A stretch of 50,354 nucleotides of DNA from assembly GCA_017541995.1 (NCBI GenBank), contig JAFXYD010000107.1, positions 1-50,354 on the forward strand. Direction: 5' to 3'. The position numbers were made by a program, and so were the translations under genes. Positions 8,126 to 15,934 of this stretch are shown piece by piece. Each line of letters opens with the position of its first letter. Position 1 is the stretch's first letter. Under the pieces are notes generated by a model. It saw only the letters and a program-made list of their open reading frames with translations, searched no databases and had not been told where the DNA came from. Source of the stretch: Oscillospiraceae bacterium. Its GTDB lineage: Bacteria > Bacillota > Clostridia > Oscillospirales > Oscillospiraceae.

Positions 8126-8710
8126 CAGGGGAGTTGGCAGGGGAGCAGCCCGCCCGCAGCGGCGGTCATGGACCGCCCGCCGTACCCCGCACCGATGGAG
8201 TATAGGCATCAGGGATCAGGCATCAGGCATCAGGCCCGCCTGTAGCGGCGGTCATTGACCGCCACATACACCCCGCCCGTACGGCGGAAAACGTCCCGTT
8301 CCTGTCATTTCGAGCGAAGCGAGACATTGCGCCCTTCATGGGTGAATCCGCATCCCCCATCCCCATTTTCAATGTTTTCAAATCGCAATTTGAAAACACC
8401 ACCATTTTCAATTTTCAATTCGCCCGCCGCGGGCTGCATGTGGCGAACAATGTTCGCCGCTACAGACGGGCTGCAGCGGTCGGGGCGCATGGCCGGCAGA
8501 TTGCCGGCGCTACAAATGGGTGCGGGCGGGGTACGGCGGGCGGTCAATGACCGCCCCTACGGCGGAAAACGTTCCGAATTTGTCATTGCGAGCCAGTGCG
8601 CACACTGGCGTGGCAATCCGTAACTCCCGTCCCCTTTTTCAATGTTTTCAAATGGCAATTTGAAAACTCCGAAACTTTCAATTTTCAATTTTCAACTTTC
8701 AATTCGCCCC
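8126..8710. repeat. Intergenic repeat cluster 2
   Basis: There is no gene. It carries the same modules as cluster 1: GGCGGTCATGGACCGCC and GGCGGTCATTGACCGCC palindromes (about 8161 and 8246), a TGATSCC tandem in inverted orientation (8206-8233), GGAAAACGT blocks (8284, 8563), TGTCATT(G/T)CGAG modules (8304, 8580), T-rich TTTTCAA runs (8365-8420, 8636-8705), GGCGAACAATGTTCGCC (about 8446) and GCCGGCAGATTGCCGGC (about 8491). The stretch 8440-8515 is a direct, nearly identical copy of about 2158-2241. Confidence 0.85.
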
Positions 8711-8746
8711 GGCGGGGCCTAAGCCGCAGGGAAAGGAGTATCGTCT

Positions 8747-9919
8747 ATGCAAACTCTGATTGAGCTCTACGACGAGCGGCCGCTGGAGAATGTGCTGGGG
8801 GTGGAGGTCTTTCAGCCGCGGCGGGTGGTCTATATCTGCCCGCCCAAGGTAGTCCGGGATCGGGCCCTGCAGCGCCGTCTGCGGGAGTACTTCGCCCACC
8901 GGGGCAAGACGGTGGAGCTGGAATTCGTCAAGGCCGACGTCTACCGGGCGGAGAGCATCGTCAAGACTCTCCGCAGCGTGGCGGCCCGCTGCCCCGACTG
9001 CGCCGTGGACATCACCGGCGGCACCGACGCCGTGCTCTACGCCGCCGGGATGCTGGGGGCGGAGCTCCCCATCCCAGCCTTCACCTACAGCCGCCGGAAA
9101 AACCGCTTCTACGAGATCCACAATGCCGCCTTCGCCGCGGATCGGCCCTGCCAGGTGATTTACTCCGTGGAGGACTGCTTCCGCATGGCGGGCGGGCAGA
9201 TGCGCCAGGGCAGGGTGGACAACAGCGTGCTGGCCCGCTACGAGGCCGATATTCCGCCCTTCTTCCGGGTCTACCTCCAATACCGCCGGGATTGGGTGCG
9301 GCTGGTGAGCTATATCCAGCGGATCTCCGGGGCGGAGGGGGAGAACCCACCTCTGGCCGTCCGGGGCGCTTACCGGGTCAAGGGGGAGCGGGGCTCCACG
9401 CTGGAGGCCCCGGCGGAGGGGCTCCAGGCCCTGGCCCGCATCGGCTTTCTGCAAGAACTGGAACTTGATCCGGCGTCCGGCGTGGCTTTTCGCTTCCGGG
9501 ATCAACAGCTCCGCGTCTGGCTCCGGGACGTGGGCAGCGTGCTGGAGCTCTGGGTCTACAAGGCCTGCCGGGACAGCGGCCTGTTCGACGACGTGCGGCT
9601 CAGCGCCGTGGTGGACTGGGAGCAGAGCGGCAAAAGCGCCGCCGTCAGCAACGAGCTGGACGTGATGTGTACCCGGGGCGTCACCCCCGTCTTCATCAGC
9701 TGCAAGACCGGCGAGGTGAAGACCGAGGCCCTCAACGAGCTGGCGATCCTCCGGGACCGCTTCGGCGGCGGCATCGCCCGGGCCGCCATCGTCACCGCGG
9801 AGCGGGGCGGAACCCCCATGCGCAACCGGGCCGCCGAGCTGAACATCCGGGTCATCGACCTGGAGGATCTGAGCCAGACCCGTCTGGCAAGGCAGATCCG
9901 GAAGCTCATGAAGGATTGA
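8747..9919 (+). CDS. Card1/Can2-like CARF-domain nuclease family protein (DUF1887)
   Basis: A 390-residue protein with the DUF1887 layout: an N-terminal CARF-like Rossmann domain (about residues 1-150), a central winged-helix-like part, and a C-terminal PD-(D/E)xK nuclease-like domain (about 270-390). The CARF ligand loop is recognisable as AVDITGGTDAV (Thr90 to Asp94). In the nuclease half NELDVM supplies Asp305 and FISCKTG supplies Lys320, but the position two before this Lys is Ser318 where the characterised enzymes have an acidic residue. Known Card1/Can2 proteins are cyclic-tetra-adenylate-activated nucleases of type III CRISPR systems; no cas gene or array is visible here. GAAAGGAG precedes ATG 8747. 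Repeat cluster 2 lies directly upstream. Confidence 0.8.
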   Translation: MQTLIELYDERPLENVLGVEVFQPRRVVYICPPKVVRDRALQRRLREYFAHRGKTVELEFVKADVYRAESIVKTLRSVAARCPDCAVDITGGTDAVLYAAGMLGAELPIPAFTYSRRKNRFYEIHNAAFAADRPCQVIYSVEDCFRMAGGQMRQGRVDNSVLARYEADIPPFFRVYLQYRRDWVRLVSYIQRISGAEGENPPLAVRGAYRVKGERGSTLEAPAEGLQALARIGFLQELELDPASGVAFRFRDQQLRVWLRDVGSVLELWVYKACRDSGLFDDVRLSAVVDWEQSGKSAAVSNELDVMCTRGVTPVFISCKTGEVKTEALNELAILRDRFGGGIARAAIVTAERGGTPMRNRAAELNIRVIDLEDLSQTRLARQIRKLMKD

Positions 9920-9961
9920 ACAAAACTGTATGAAGATACCGAATATAGGGAGGAAACAAGC

Positions 9962-10840
9962 ATGAAGCACACAAGTATTCTCATCTGCCTGCTGGCCCTG
10001 GCCCTGCTGCTCTGCGCCTGTGCCGGAAGTCCCGCCGCTTCAACCCAGCCTGTCACCACGGCCCAGCCTACTGAGCCCCCCGTGGTCACCGCCGCGGAGG
10101 ATCCCGAGGCCTGGAAGGCCATCGGCAGCTTTGGCAAGGTAGGCACCGTTCTGCCCGACTTCTCGGCCAAAACCGCCGACGGCGGGGTTTTTACCCTCTC
10201 CGAGGCCCTGAAGGACCATGAGCTGGTGCTCATCAACCTCTGGGCCACCTGGTGCCCCCCCTGCAACATGGAGTTCCCCTTCCTGCAAAAGGCCTATGAG
10301 GAGGCCGGGGACCGGGTGGCGGTGGTGGCCCTCTCCGTGGAGGAGGGAGACACCCTGAGCATCATCCAAAAGACCGCCGAGGAGAAGGGGCTGAGCTTCC
10401 CCATGGGCCGGGACGAGAACGAGCGCCTGGCCATCGCCTTCAGGGTGAACGCCATTCCCACCAGCATTCTGGTGGACCGGGAGCAGAAGGTGGTCTGGAT
10501 GGATTCCGGGGCCATGAGCTCCGCCCAGGAGTTTTTGGATCTCTTCAGCGCCCATCTGCCCGGGGAGCAGAGCGCCCAGGGGGTCAGCTACAGCGTGACC
10601 CTGGTGGATCAGGAGGGGAAGGGGGTTCCCGGCTGCATCGTCGGCTTCTGCACCGATACCGAATGCGCGCAGGTGGTCTCCGACGCCGAGGGCGTGGCCC
10701 TGTTCCGGGGGGAGCCCTATGCCTACCATGTGCAGATCCTCTCCCTGCCCGACGGCTATGAGTACAACGGCGCCGACAACATGGTGCTGATGTCCCAGGG
10801 GGACGCCTTGACCGTGACCCTGGATCCGGCGGTCGAATGA
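9962..10840 (+). CDS. TlpA-like thioredoxin-fold lipoprotein with C-terminal extension
   Basis: A 292-residue lipoprotein. The signal peptide ends at a lipobox with Cys20 as the probable lipidated residue. A TlpA/ResA-like domain (about residues 58-200) carries NLWATWCPPC, with redox cysteines 98 and 101, and the cis-Pro region NAIPTSILVD. The last 85 residues (from about SVTLVDQEGKGVPG) look like a carboxypeptidase-regulatory or Cna-B-like beta-sandwich and contain two further cysteines (FCTDTEC). It is exported and probably exchanges thiols at the outer face of the membrane. AGGGAGGAAA precedes ATG 9962 and the stop overlaps the next gene's ATG, so it is the first gene of a three-gene redox operon. 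Confidence 0.88.
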   Translation: MKHTSILICLLALALLLCACAGSPAASTQPVTTAQPTEPPVVTAAEDPEAWKAIGSFGKVGTVLPDFSAKTADGGVFTLSEALKDHELVLINLWATWCPPCNMEFPFLQKAYEEAGDRVAVVALSVEEGDTLSIIQKTAEEKGLSFPMGRDENERLAIAFRVNAIPTSILVDREQKVVWMDSGAMSSAQEFLDLFSAHLPGEQSAQGVSYSVTLVDQEGKGVPGCIVGFCTDTECAQVVSDAEGVALFRGEPYAYHVQILSLPDGYEYNGADNMVLMSQGDALTVTLDPAVE

Positions 10841-11277
10841 GCCGCCCGAGCCGCTTCCGCCGGGGGGCGGAGCTGGCCCTTGGAGCCCTGACGACGGCCC
10901 TGGCCGCCGCCCTGATCTGGGCGGTGCTGGACCTTTATCTGGCGGGCCGGGCCCTGCGGGAGACGGACCCCGCCGCCGTGATCTACAGCCGGGAGGCCGT
11001 GGCCGCCCGGCTGCCCCTGCCCCTGCTGCTTCTGGGGCTCTGGCTGGGGGCCCTGGTCCTCGCCCTGGCGGCCCGGCCCGGGAAACGGCCCCGCCCCGCC
11101 CCGGCCCAGGCGGCCCCGGCCCAGGCGAAAGCCCCGTCCCGCCGCGAAGCCCTGCTGCGGGGGGGCCTGCTGGGCCTGGCCCTGCTGCTGGTGCTGCTGG
11201 GGGTGCTGAACGGCGGCCTGCGGGACGTGCTCATCAAGGCCGCCAATATCTGTACGGAGTGTATCGGTCTTGGATAA
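10837..11277 (+). CDS. CD1871A-family CXXC-motif membrane protein
   Basis: A 146-residue protein with hydrophobic segments near residues 12-34, 57-77 and 109-127 and an Ala/Pro-rich linker between the second and third. It ends in the diagnostic NICTECIGLG, a CXXC motif right at the C-terminus, as in the Clostridial family named after C. difficile CD1871A. The molecular role is not established; the terminal CXXC suggests dithiol exchange or metal binding at the membrane. It overlaps the TlpA lipoprotein by 4 bp and the following ferredoxin-thioredoxin gene by 8 bp, so the three products are likely made together and act together. Confidence 0.85.
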   Translation: MSRPSRFRRGAELALGALTTALAAALIWAVLDLYLAGRALRETDPAAVIYSREAVAARLPLPLLLLGLWLGALVLALAARPGKRPRPAPAQAAPAQAKAPSRREALLRGGLLGLALLLVLLGVLNGGLRDVLIKAANICTECIGLG

Positions 11278-12718
11278 GCTGAAATCATGGTGGTCCGCCC
11301 ACCGGCCCTCCACCCGCCGCCTGGTGCAGCTCTACACCGCCCTGCTCTACAACGCCCATCTCAAGGGCTTTGCCGAGGGGGAGATCTACCGGGGCGGGGT
11401 CAAGGGCCTCTGCGTGCCGGGGCTCAACTGCTATTCCTGCCCCGCCGCCGTGGGAGCCTGCCCCCTGGGGGCCCTGCAAAACGCCGTGGCGGCCTCTGCC
11501 TCCCGCCCCGCCTTCTACGTGGTGGGGGTGCTGCTGCTCTTCGGTCTGACGCTGGGCCGGGTGATCTGCGGCTGGGCCTGCCCCATGGGGCTCTTGCAGG
11601 AGCTGCTCCACAAGCTCCCCACCCCGAAGCTCAAAAAAAGCCGCCTCACCCGGGCTCTGAGCTGGGTGAAGTACGGCCTGCTGGCGCTGCTGGTAATCGC
11701 AGTGCCGCTTTACTATGCCTTCCGGCGGACGCCTCTGCCGGCCTTCTGCAAGTATATCTGCCCCGCCGGGACCCTGGAGGGGGCCCTGGGCCTGCTGCTC
11801 CACCCCGCCAACGGGGACAAGCTGGGGCTGCTGGGGCCGCTGTTTTCCAACAAGCTCATTGTGCTGCTGCTCATCGCCCTGGCCTGCGTCTTCCTCTACC
11901 GGGCCTTCTGCCGCTTCCTCTGCCCCCTGGGGGCCCTCTACGGGCTGATGACCCGCCTGGCCCTGCTGGGGGTGAAGCTGGACGCTGGGCGCTGCACCGA
12001 CTGCGGCGTATGCCGGGCCGTCTGCCCCATGGACATCCGCCGGGTGGGGGACCGGGAGTGCATCTCCTGCGGCAAGTGCGTCTCCCGCTGCCCCGAGGCC
12101 GCCATCCGCTTTCAAGCCGGGAAGATCGTCCTTCACGACCTTGCCCCAGGGGCAGCAGCAAAACGAAATACAAAAAACCGGATCCTCGCGGGAGCCCTTG
12201 CCCTTGCGCTGCTGGCGGGAGCCCTGGTGGGCTTCAACCTGCCCGCCGCCTCCCGGGAGGCCTCCGAGCCCGCTGAAACCGCTTCCCAAAGCGAAGCGGT
12301 GGGAAACGCGGTGGGGGAGCGCCTGCCCGACTTTTCCGTTGCGATGATGGACGGGACGGAATTCCGCCTCTCCGATCACCGGGGACAGCCGGTGCTGCTG
12401 AACGTCTGGGCCACCTGGTGCGGCCCCTGCGTCAAGGAGCTGCCTTACTTCGCGGACTTCGCCCGGGCCCACCCCGACGCGGCCCTGCTGGCCCTCCACG
12501 GCTCGCTGATCACCGAGGACGTGGCGGCCTGGCTGGCGGGGACGGACTACGGCCTGCCCTTCGCCGTGGACGCCGACGGGTCCCTGTCAAAGCTCCTGGG
12601 GGTCGGCTCCATGCTGCCCCATACCCTGGTCCTGGACGGCCGGGGCGTCGTGATCTACAACGCCCCCGGCTCCGTGACCCCGGAGCTGCTGGAGCAGCTG
12701 TACCAAAAAGCAAAATAA
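11270..12718 (+). CDS. NapH-like 4Fe-4S membrane protein fused to a TlpA-type thioredoxin domain
   Basis: A 482-residue fusion. Residues 1-230 resemble NapH/CcoG-type membrane ferredoxins, with repeated Cys-Pro motifs (CGWACPMG, CKYICPAG, CRFLCPLG) between transmembrane helices. Two [4Fe-4S] ferredoxin motifs follow: Cys242-245-248-252 and Cys264-267-270-274. After another transmembrane segment (about 304-325) comes a TlpA-like domain with NVWATWCGPC, redox cysteines 384 and 387, and MLPHTLVLDG. TTG 11270 is the likely start, overlapping the previous stop by 8 bp. The layout suggests electrons passing from cytosolic FeS clusters to an extracytoplasmic dithiol, which is inference. A bidirectional terminator follows. 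Confidence 0.87.
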   Translation: MDKLKSWWSAHRPSTRRLVQLYTALLYNAHLKGFAEGEIYRGGVKGLCVPGLNCYSCPAAVGACPLGALQNAVAASASRPAFYVVGVLLLFGLTLGRVICGWACPMGLLQELLHKLPTPKLKKSRLTRALSWVKYGLLALLVIAVPLYYAFRRTPLPAFCKYICPAGTLEGALGLLLHPANGDKLGLLGPLFSNKLIVLLLIALACVFLYRAFCRFLCPLGALYGLMTRLALLGVKLDAGRCTDCGVCRAVCPMDIRRVGDRECISCGKCVSRCPEAAIRFQAGKIVLHDLAPGAAAKRNTKNRILAGALALALLAGALVGFNLPAASREASEPAETASQSEAVGNAVGERLPDFSVAMMDGTEFRLSDHRGQPVLLNVWATWCGPCVKELPYFADFARAHPDAALLALHGSLITEDVAAWLAGTDYGLPFAVDADGSLSKLLGVGSMLPHTLVLDGRGVVIYNAPGSVTPELLEQLYQKAK

Positions 12719-12766
12719 AAAAATGCGGCGGCAATTTCCAATGGAACGGAACTTGCCGCCGCTTCC
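12714..12766. terminator. Bidirectional terminator
   Basis: A stem GCGGCGGCAA (12725-12734) pairs with TTGCCGCCGC (12753-12762) and is extended by TTCC/GGAA after one mismatch. Reading minus, the hairpin is followed by a long T-run (complement of the A-run 12714-12723), ideal for the sigma/anti-sigma operon. Reading plus, a weaker TTCCTTT follows the redox operon. Confidence 0.85.
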
Positions 12767-12767
12767 T

Positions 12768-13898
12768 TTATCCCGTTGTGTCGCCGCCCAGGATCTCGCC
12801 GGTGTAGTAGTCCACCAGGATCCGGGTCTCGGTGGAGAAGGGCGTGATCTCGTCCGACTCCCGACGGAGCTTGACGGACCAGCACAGCCGGGACACCGCC
12901 GGGGCCTGGGCGTGAGGCGTCATCTGATCGGTGAAAAGCCAGTTGGGCAGACCCACGGTCTTTTCCACCGTGACCGTGTCCCAGTCCGCCGGGTCGAAGC
13001 CCACGCTGCCGATGGCCTCCAGGGCCTGCGCCTCCGTCAGGGGAACGTCCCCGGGCTCGTGGTCGTCCAGCAGGGGGACGTAGAAGACCCTGCAGTTCAC
13101 CAGCGCCCCGGATACGGGATTGATGGCCACCCGGACGCATTCATACCAAGAGTATAGCCCCGGCTCCACCTCCCGGCAGAAGTCGTAGGACCAGAACTGC
13201 TCGTCGTACTGCTCGCAGCTTTTCATCACGTAGCCCTGCTCCACCGGCAGGGATTCGTAGTAGCGCCGGGCCAGCCGGTCCGCCTGGGCCTGAGTGGTGC
13301 AGGCCGCAGCGTCCTCGATGACCCAATCGATGCCGGACATGCCGATGAAGACTCCGGTCTGGGCGTCGAAGGTGAGGGAATAGGGGGTGCCGTCCCGGCG
13401 CCAGCTGACTTCCGCCTCCTCCCGGTTCCAATACAGATGGGTCTGACGCCGGACCGCGGCCTCCCCGTCCTCCGGGCCGGGGATCCCCGCCCGGCTCAGA
13501 ATGCTCTGGGCCTTTTCGATGAAATACTGATCGGAGAGGGCCTCCGGCTCCTCCGGCGGGAGGGCGCTGTCCTCCGGGGCCGGGGCCTCGGTTTGGAGGG
13601 GCAGGCTGTAGCGCTGCTCCGTGTGGACCTGGACGTTGCCGTGCTCCGGGTCCGGGGTATAGGGCACCGGGGCCGGGAGCCTCCATTTTTCGTAGGCGGC
13701 GTAGCCCACCGTCATCAGGCCCGCCAGCAGGGCCAGACAGGCCGCCGCCAGCACCGCCCGCCGCAGCAGGGGATGACGGCGGGGGGCTGCTTCTTGTTCC
13801 TCAGACAGCTGCTGCTCTATGCTCCGCCAGATCCGCTCCTCGGTCCCGGGGGCGGGGGCGGCCTTGTCGTAGGCGGAAACGATTCGATCGTGCTTCAT
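12768..13898 (-). CDS. Membrane-anchored probable anti-sigma factor
   Basis: A 376-residue protein with a cytoplasmic N-terminal part (residues 1-65, with EERIWRSIEQQL), one transmembrane helix (about 69-88) and a large extracytoplasmic domain rich in Glu/Asp and Trp/Tyr, with stretches resembling PepSY-type repeats (ALEAIGSVGFDPADW; DYYTGEI). Its ATG overlaps the stop of the upstream ECF sigma gene (ATGA) and GGAAAGGAG precedes it, the usual arrangement for a sigma/anti-sigma pair. It is not a recognised classical RsiV or zinc-finger anti-sigma family, so the function is inferred from topology and position. The ATG at 13898 is chosen over an upstream in-frame extension that would only translate sigma-gene sequence. 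Confidence 0.75.
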   Translation of the reverse strand: MKHDRIVSAYDKAAPAPGTEERIWRSIEQQLSEEQEAAPRRHPLLRRAVLAAACLALLAGLMTVGYAAYEKWRLPAPVPYTPDPEHGNVQVHTEQRYSLPLQTEAPAPEDSALPPEEPEALSDQYFIEKAQSILSRAGIPGPEDGEAAVRRQTHLYWNREEAEVSWRRDGTPYSLTFDAQTGVFIGMSGIDWVIEDAAACTTQAQADRLARRYYESLPVEQGYVMKSCEQYDEQFWSYDFCREVEPGLYSWYECVRVAINPVSGALVNCRVFYVPLLDDHEPGDVPLTEAQALEAIGSVGFDPADWDTVTVEKTVGLPNWLFTDQMTPHAQAPAVSRLCWSVKLRRESDEITPFSTETRILVDYYTGEILGGDTTG

Positions 13899-14368
13899 GT
13901 CGCGCTCCTTTCCAGCAATGCTTTCAGCTGGGCCCGGCCCCGGCGCAGGTCGCTGCGGACGGTGCTTTCCTTCCGGCCCAGCAGACGGCTGATCTGCTCC
14001 ACGGGCAGGCCCTCGTAGTAGAAGAGATAGATCGCCGCCCGGTATTTTTCCGGCAGGCTTCGGACCGCCGCCAGGGTCTCGTCGAGCTCCGGGGCCCGTG
14101 CGGCGGCGTTCCGGGCTTCCTCTAAGGGCAGCTCCTGCCGCCGGCGCCGCCGCAGCTCGTCCCGGCACAGGTTTTTCGCCGTGCGGATCAGCCAGGCCTT
14201 CACGTGCTCCGGGCTTTCAAAGCGCTCCTCGGAGCGGGCCAGCCGCAGGAAGCTCTCCTGCACCGCGTCCTCCGTGTCCGCCGGGTTCTTCAGAAAGCTC
14301 AGGCAGACGTTCCAAACGGTCCGGAACTGCTCCCGATACCAGATTTCCAATTGCGTCTTGTCCTGCAA
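13895..14368 (-). CDS. ECF-type RNA polymerase sigma factor
   Basis: A 157-residue sigma-70 family factor with region 2 (LSFLKNPADTEDAVQESFLRL, then HVKAWLIRTAKNLCRDELRRR) and region 4 (LPEKYRAAIYLFYYEGLPVEQISRLLGRKESTVRSDLRRGR), and no regions 1 or 3: an extracytoplasmic-function factor. The start is TTG 14368, supported by GGAGGTGATC just upstream; longer frames run into the divergent hydantoinase gene. A candidate ECF-type promoter (TGCAAC-17-CGTC) lies 32-66 bp upstream at 14401-14434, suggesting autoregulation. The next gene encodes the probable membrane anti-sigma factor. Confidence 0.9.
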   Translation of the reverse strand: MQDKTQLEIWYREQFRTVWNVCLSFLKNPADTEDAVQESFLRLARSEERFESPEHVKAWLIRTAKNLCRDELRRRRRQELPLEEARNAAARAPELDETLAAVRSLPEKYRAAIYLFYYEGLPVEQISRLLGRKESTVRSDLRRGRAQLKALLERSAT

Positions 14369-14400
14369 GCGATCACCTCCATTGTTTTCCCGCGCAGGTA

Positions 14401-14434
14401 TTCTATAGACGTTTGAGAACGGAAAAAAGTTGCA
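14401..14434 (-). promoter_or_regulatory. Candidate ECF-sigma autoregulatory promoter
   Basis: On the minus strand TGCAAC (14434-14429) followed by a T-run, then 17 bp after AAC comes CGTCTATAG (14411-14403). This resembles the AAC/CGTC promoters of Firmicutes ECF factors. Its -35 bases coincide with the -35 box of the plus-strand hydantoinase promoter. Confidence 0.6.
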
Positions 14435-14458
14435 GCGGGGGAAAAGAAGTGGTATAAT
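14430..14458 (+). promoter_or_regulatory. Promoter of the dihydropyrimidinase gene
   Basis: TTGCAG (14430-14435), a 17-bp spacer and a perfect TATAAT (14453-14458), giving a short leader to ATG 14486. Its -35 overlaps the minus-strand ECF-type -35 element. Confidence 0.8.
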
Positions 14459-14485
14459 AACAAAAAAAGCAAAGGAGCGCTGTCT

Positions 14486-15859
14486 ATGAAAACGCTGTTT
14501 CGCAACGCAACTGTGGTGAACGCCGCGGGTTCCCGGGTGGCCGACGTGCTGGTTTCCGGTGAGAAAATCCTGCGGGTGGAGCCGGAGATCCTCTGTCCCG
14601 AGGCCCGGGTGGTGGAATGCGAGGGTCTGCTGCTGCTGCCCGGGGCCATCGACGCCCACACCCACTTCGATCTGGAGGTGGCCGGCACCGTCACCGCCGA
14701 CGACTTCGCCTCCGGCACCCGGGCAGCCCTGCGGGGCGGCACCACCACCGTCATCGACTTCGCCTGCCCCAATAAGGGGGAGAGCCTGCAATATGGCCTG
14801 GAGCTCTGGCACAAAAAGGCCGACGGCAAGGCCGCCTGCGACTACGGCTACCACATGACCATCGACGACTGGAACCCCGCCGTCCGGGAGGAGCTTCCCG
14901 CCATGATCGCCCAGGGCGTCACGTCCTTTAAGATGTATCTGACCTACCCTGCCATGATGATCGGGGATCAGGCGGTCTTCGAGGCCCTGCTGGAGCTGAA
15001 AAAGCTGGGGGCCATCGCCGGGGTCCACTGCGAGAACGCCGGGATCATCGACGCCCTGATCGCCGCCCGGAAGGCGGTGGGGGAGCTGGGGCCCACCTCC
15101 CATCCCCGCTGCCGTCCCGCCCTGGCGGAGGCCGAGGCCGTGGGCCGTCTGCTGAAAATGGCGGCCCTGGCGGATACCCCGGTGGTCTGCGTCCACACCA
15201 CCTGCCGGGAGGCTCTGGTGGAGATCGAGGCCGCCCGGGCCCGGGGCCAGCGGGTCTACGTGGAGACCTGCCCCCAGTATCTGCTGCTGGAGGATCGCTA
15301 CTACGGCCTGCCGGACTTCGAGGGAGCCCGTTACGTCTGCGCCCCGCCCCTGCGGAAGAGCGCGGACCAGGCCCGGCTCTGGCGGGCCCTGGCGGCGGGG
15401 GAGATCCAAACCCTCAACACCGACCACTGCTCCTTCACCCTGGCCCAGAAGGAGCTGGGCCGGAGCGACTTCACCAGGATCCCCGGGGGCCTGCCCGGGG
15501 TGGAGACCCGGCTGGAGCTGCTCTACAGCTACGGCGTGGCGGCGGGGCGGATCAGCAAGGAAAAAATGGTGGAGCTCCTCTCGGCCAACAACGCGAAGCT
15601 CTACGGCCTCTGGGGCCGGAAGGGCGCCGTGGCCCCGGGCTTCGACGCGGATCTGGTGCTCTACGATCCCCGGGGGGAGCGGGCCCTCCGCGCCGCCGGG
15701 CTCATCACGAGGGTGGATTACAGCCCCTACGAGGGCTTCCCCGTAAACGGCCGGATCCGCCAGGTCTGGCTCCGGGGCCGCCTGGCAGCAGAGGAGGGCC
15801 GGGTGCTGGAGACTTCGGCGGGCCAGTATCTCAGCCGAAAGCTGCCGATTCTGGAATAA
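14486..15859 (+). CDS. hydA: Dihydropyrimidinase/hydantoinase
   Basis: A 457-residue cyclic amidohydrolase that opens dihydropyrimidine or hydantoin rings. All metal-site elements are visible: His58 and His60 (DAHTHFDL), the carbamylated Lys149 (TSFKMYLTYP), His181 (GVHCENAG), His237 (CVHTTC) and Asp313 (NTDHCSF). The length is that of the D-hydantoinase/dihydropyrimidinase group, and the C-terminal sequence VDYSPYEGF is typical of it. It acts in the cytosol in pyrimidine or hydantoin degradation. AAAGGAG precedes the ATG. It is transcribed alone from the promoter at 14430-14458, divergent from the ECF operon. Assignment against other cyclic amidohydrolases (allantoinase, dihydroorotase) rests on overall resemblance. 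Confidence 0.88.
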   Translation: MKTLFRNATVVNAAGSRVADVLVSGEKILRVEPEILCPEARVVECEGLLLLPGAIDAHTHFDLEVAGTVTADDFASGTRAALRGGTTTVIDFACPNKGESLQYGLELWHKKADGKAACDYGYHMTIDDWNPAVREELPAMIAQGVTSFKMYLTYPAMMIGDQAVFEALLELKKLGAIAGVHCENAGIIDALIAARKAVGELGPTSHPRCRPALAEAEAVGRLLKMAALADTPVVCVHTTCREALVEIEAARARGQRVYVETCPQYLLLEDRYYGLPDFEGARYVCAPPLRKSADQARLWRALAAGEIQTLNTDHCSFTLAQKELGRSDFTRIPGGLPGVETRLELLYSYGVAAGRISKEKMVELLSANNAKLYGLWGRKGAVAPGFDADLVLYDPRGERALRAAGLITRVDYSPYEGFPVNGRIRQVWLRGRLAAEEGRVLETSAGQYLSRKLPILE

Positions 15860-15934
15860 GGTCGAAAGTGGAGGAAAAAACGCAAAAAACGGGGGTATTT
15901 GCGGAAGAAATCCCATGGATTCCGGGATTTAGGC

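Noticed and set aside
9916..9949. Promoter between the CARF gene and the TlpA lipoprotein gene
   Set aside because: TTGAAC has no -10 box at acceptable spacing; co-transcription from upstream cannot be excluded.
15908..15930. AAATCCC/GGGATTT hairpin as terminator of the hydantoinase gene
   Set aside because: It has a short 7-bp stem and no T-run after it, and it abuts the next promoter; it was not called.
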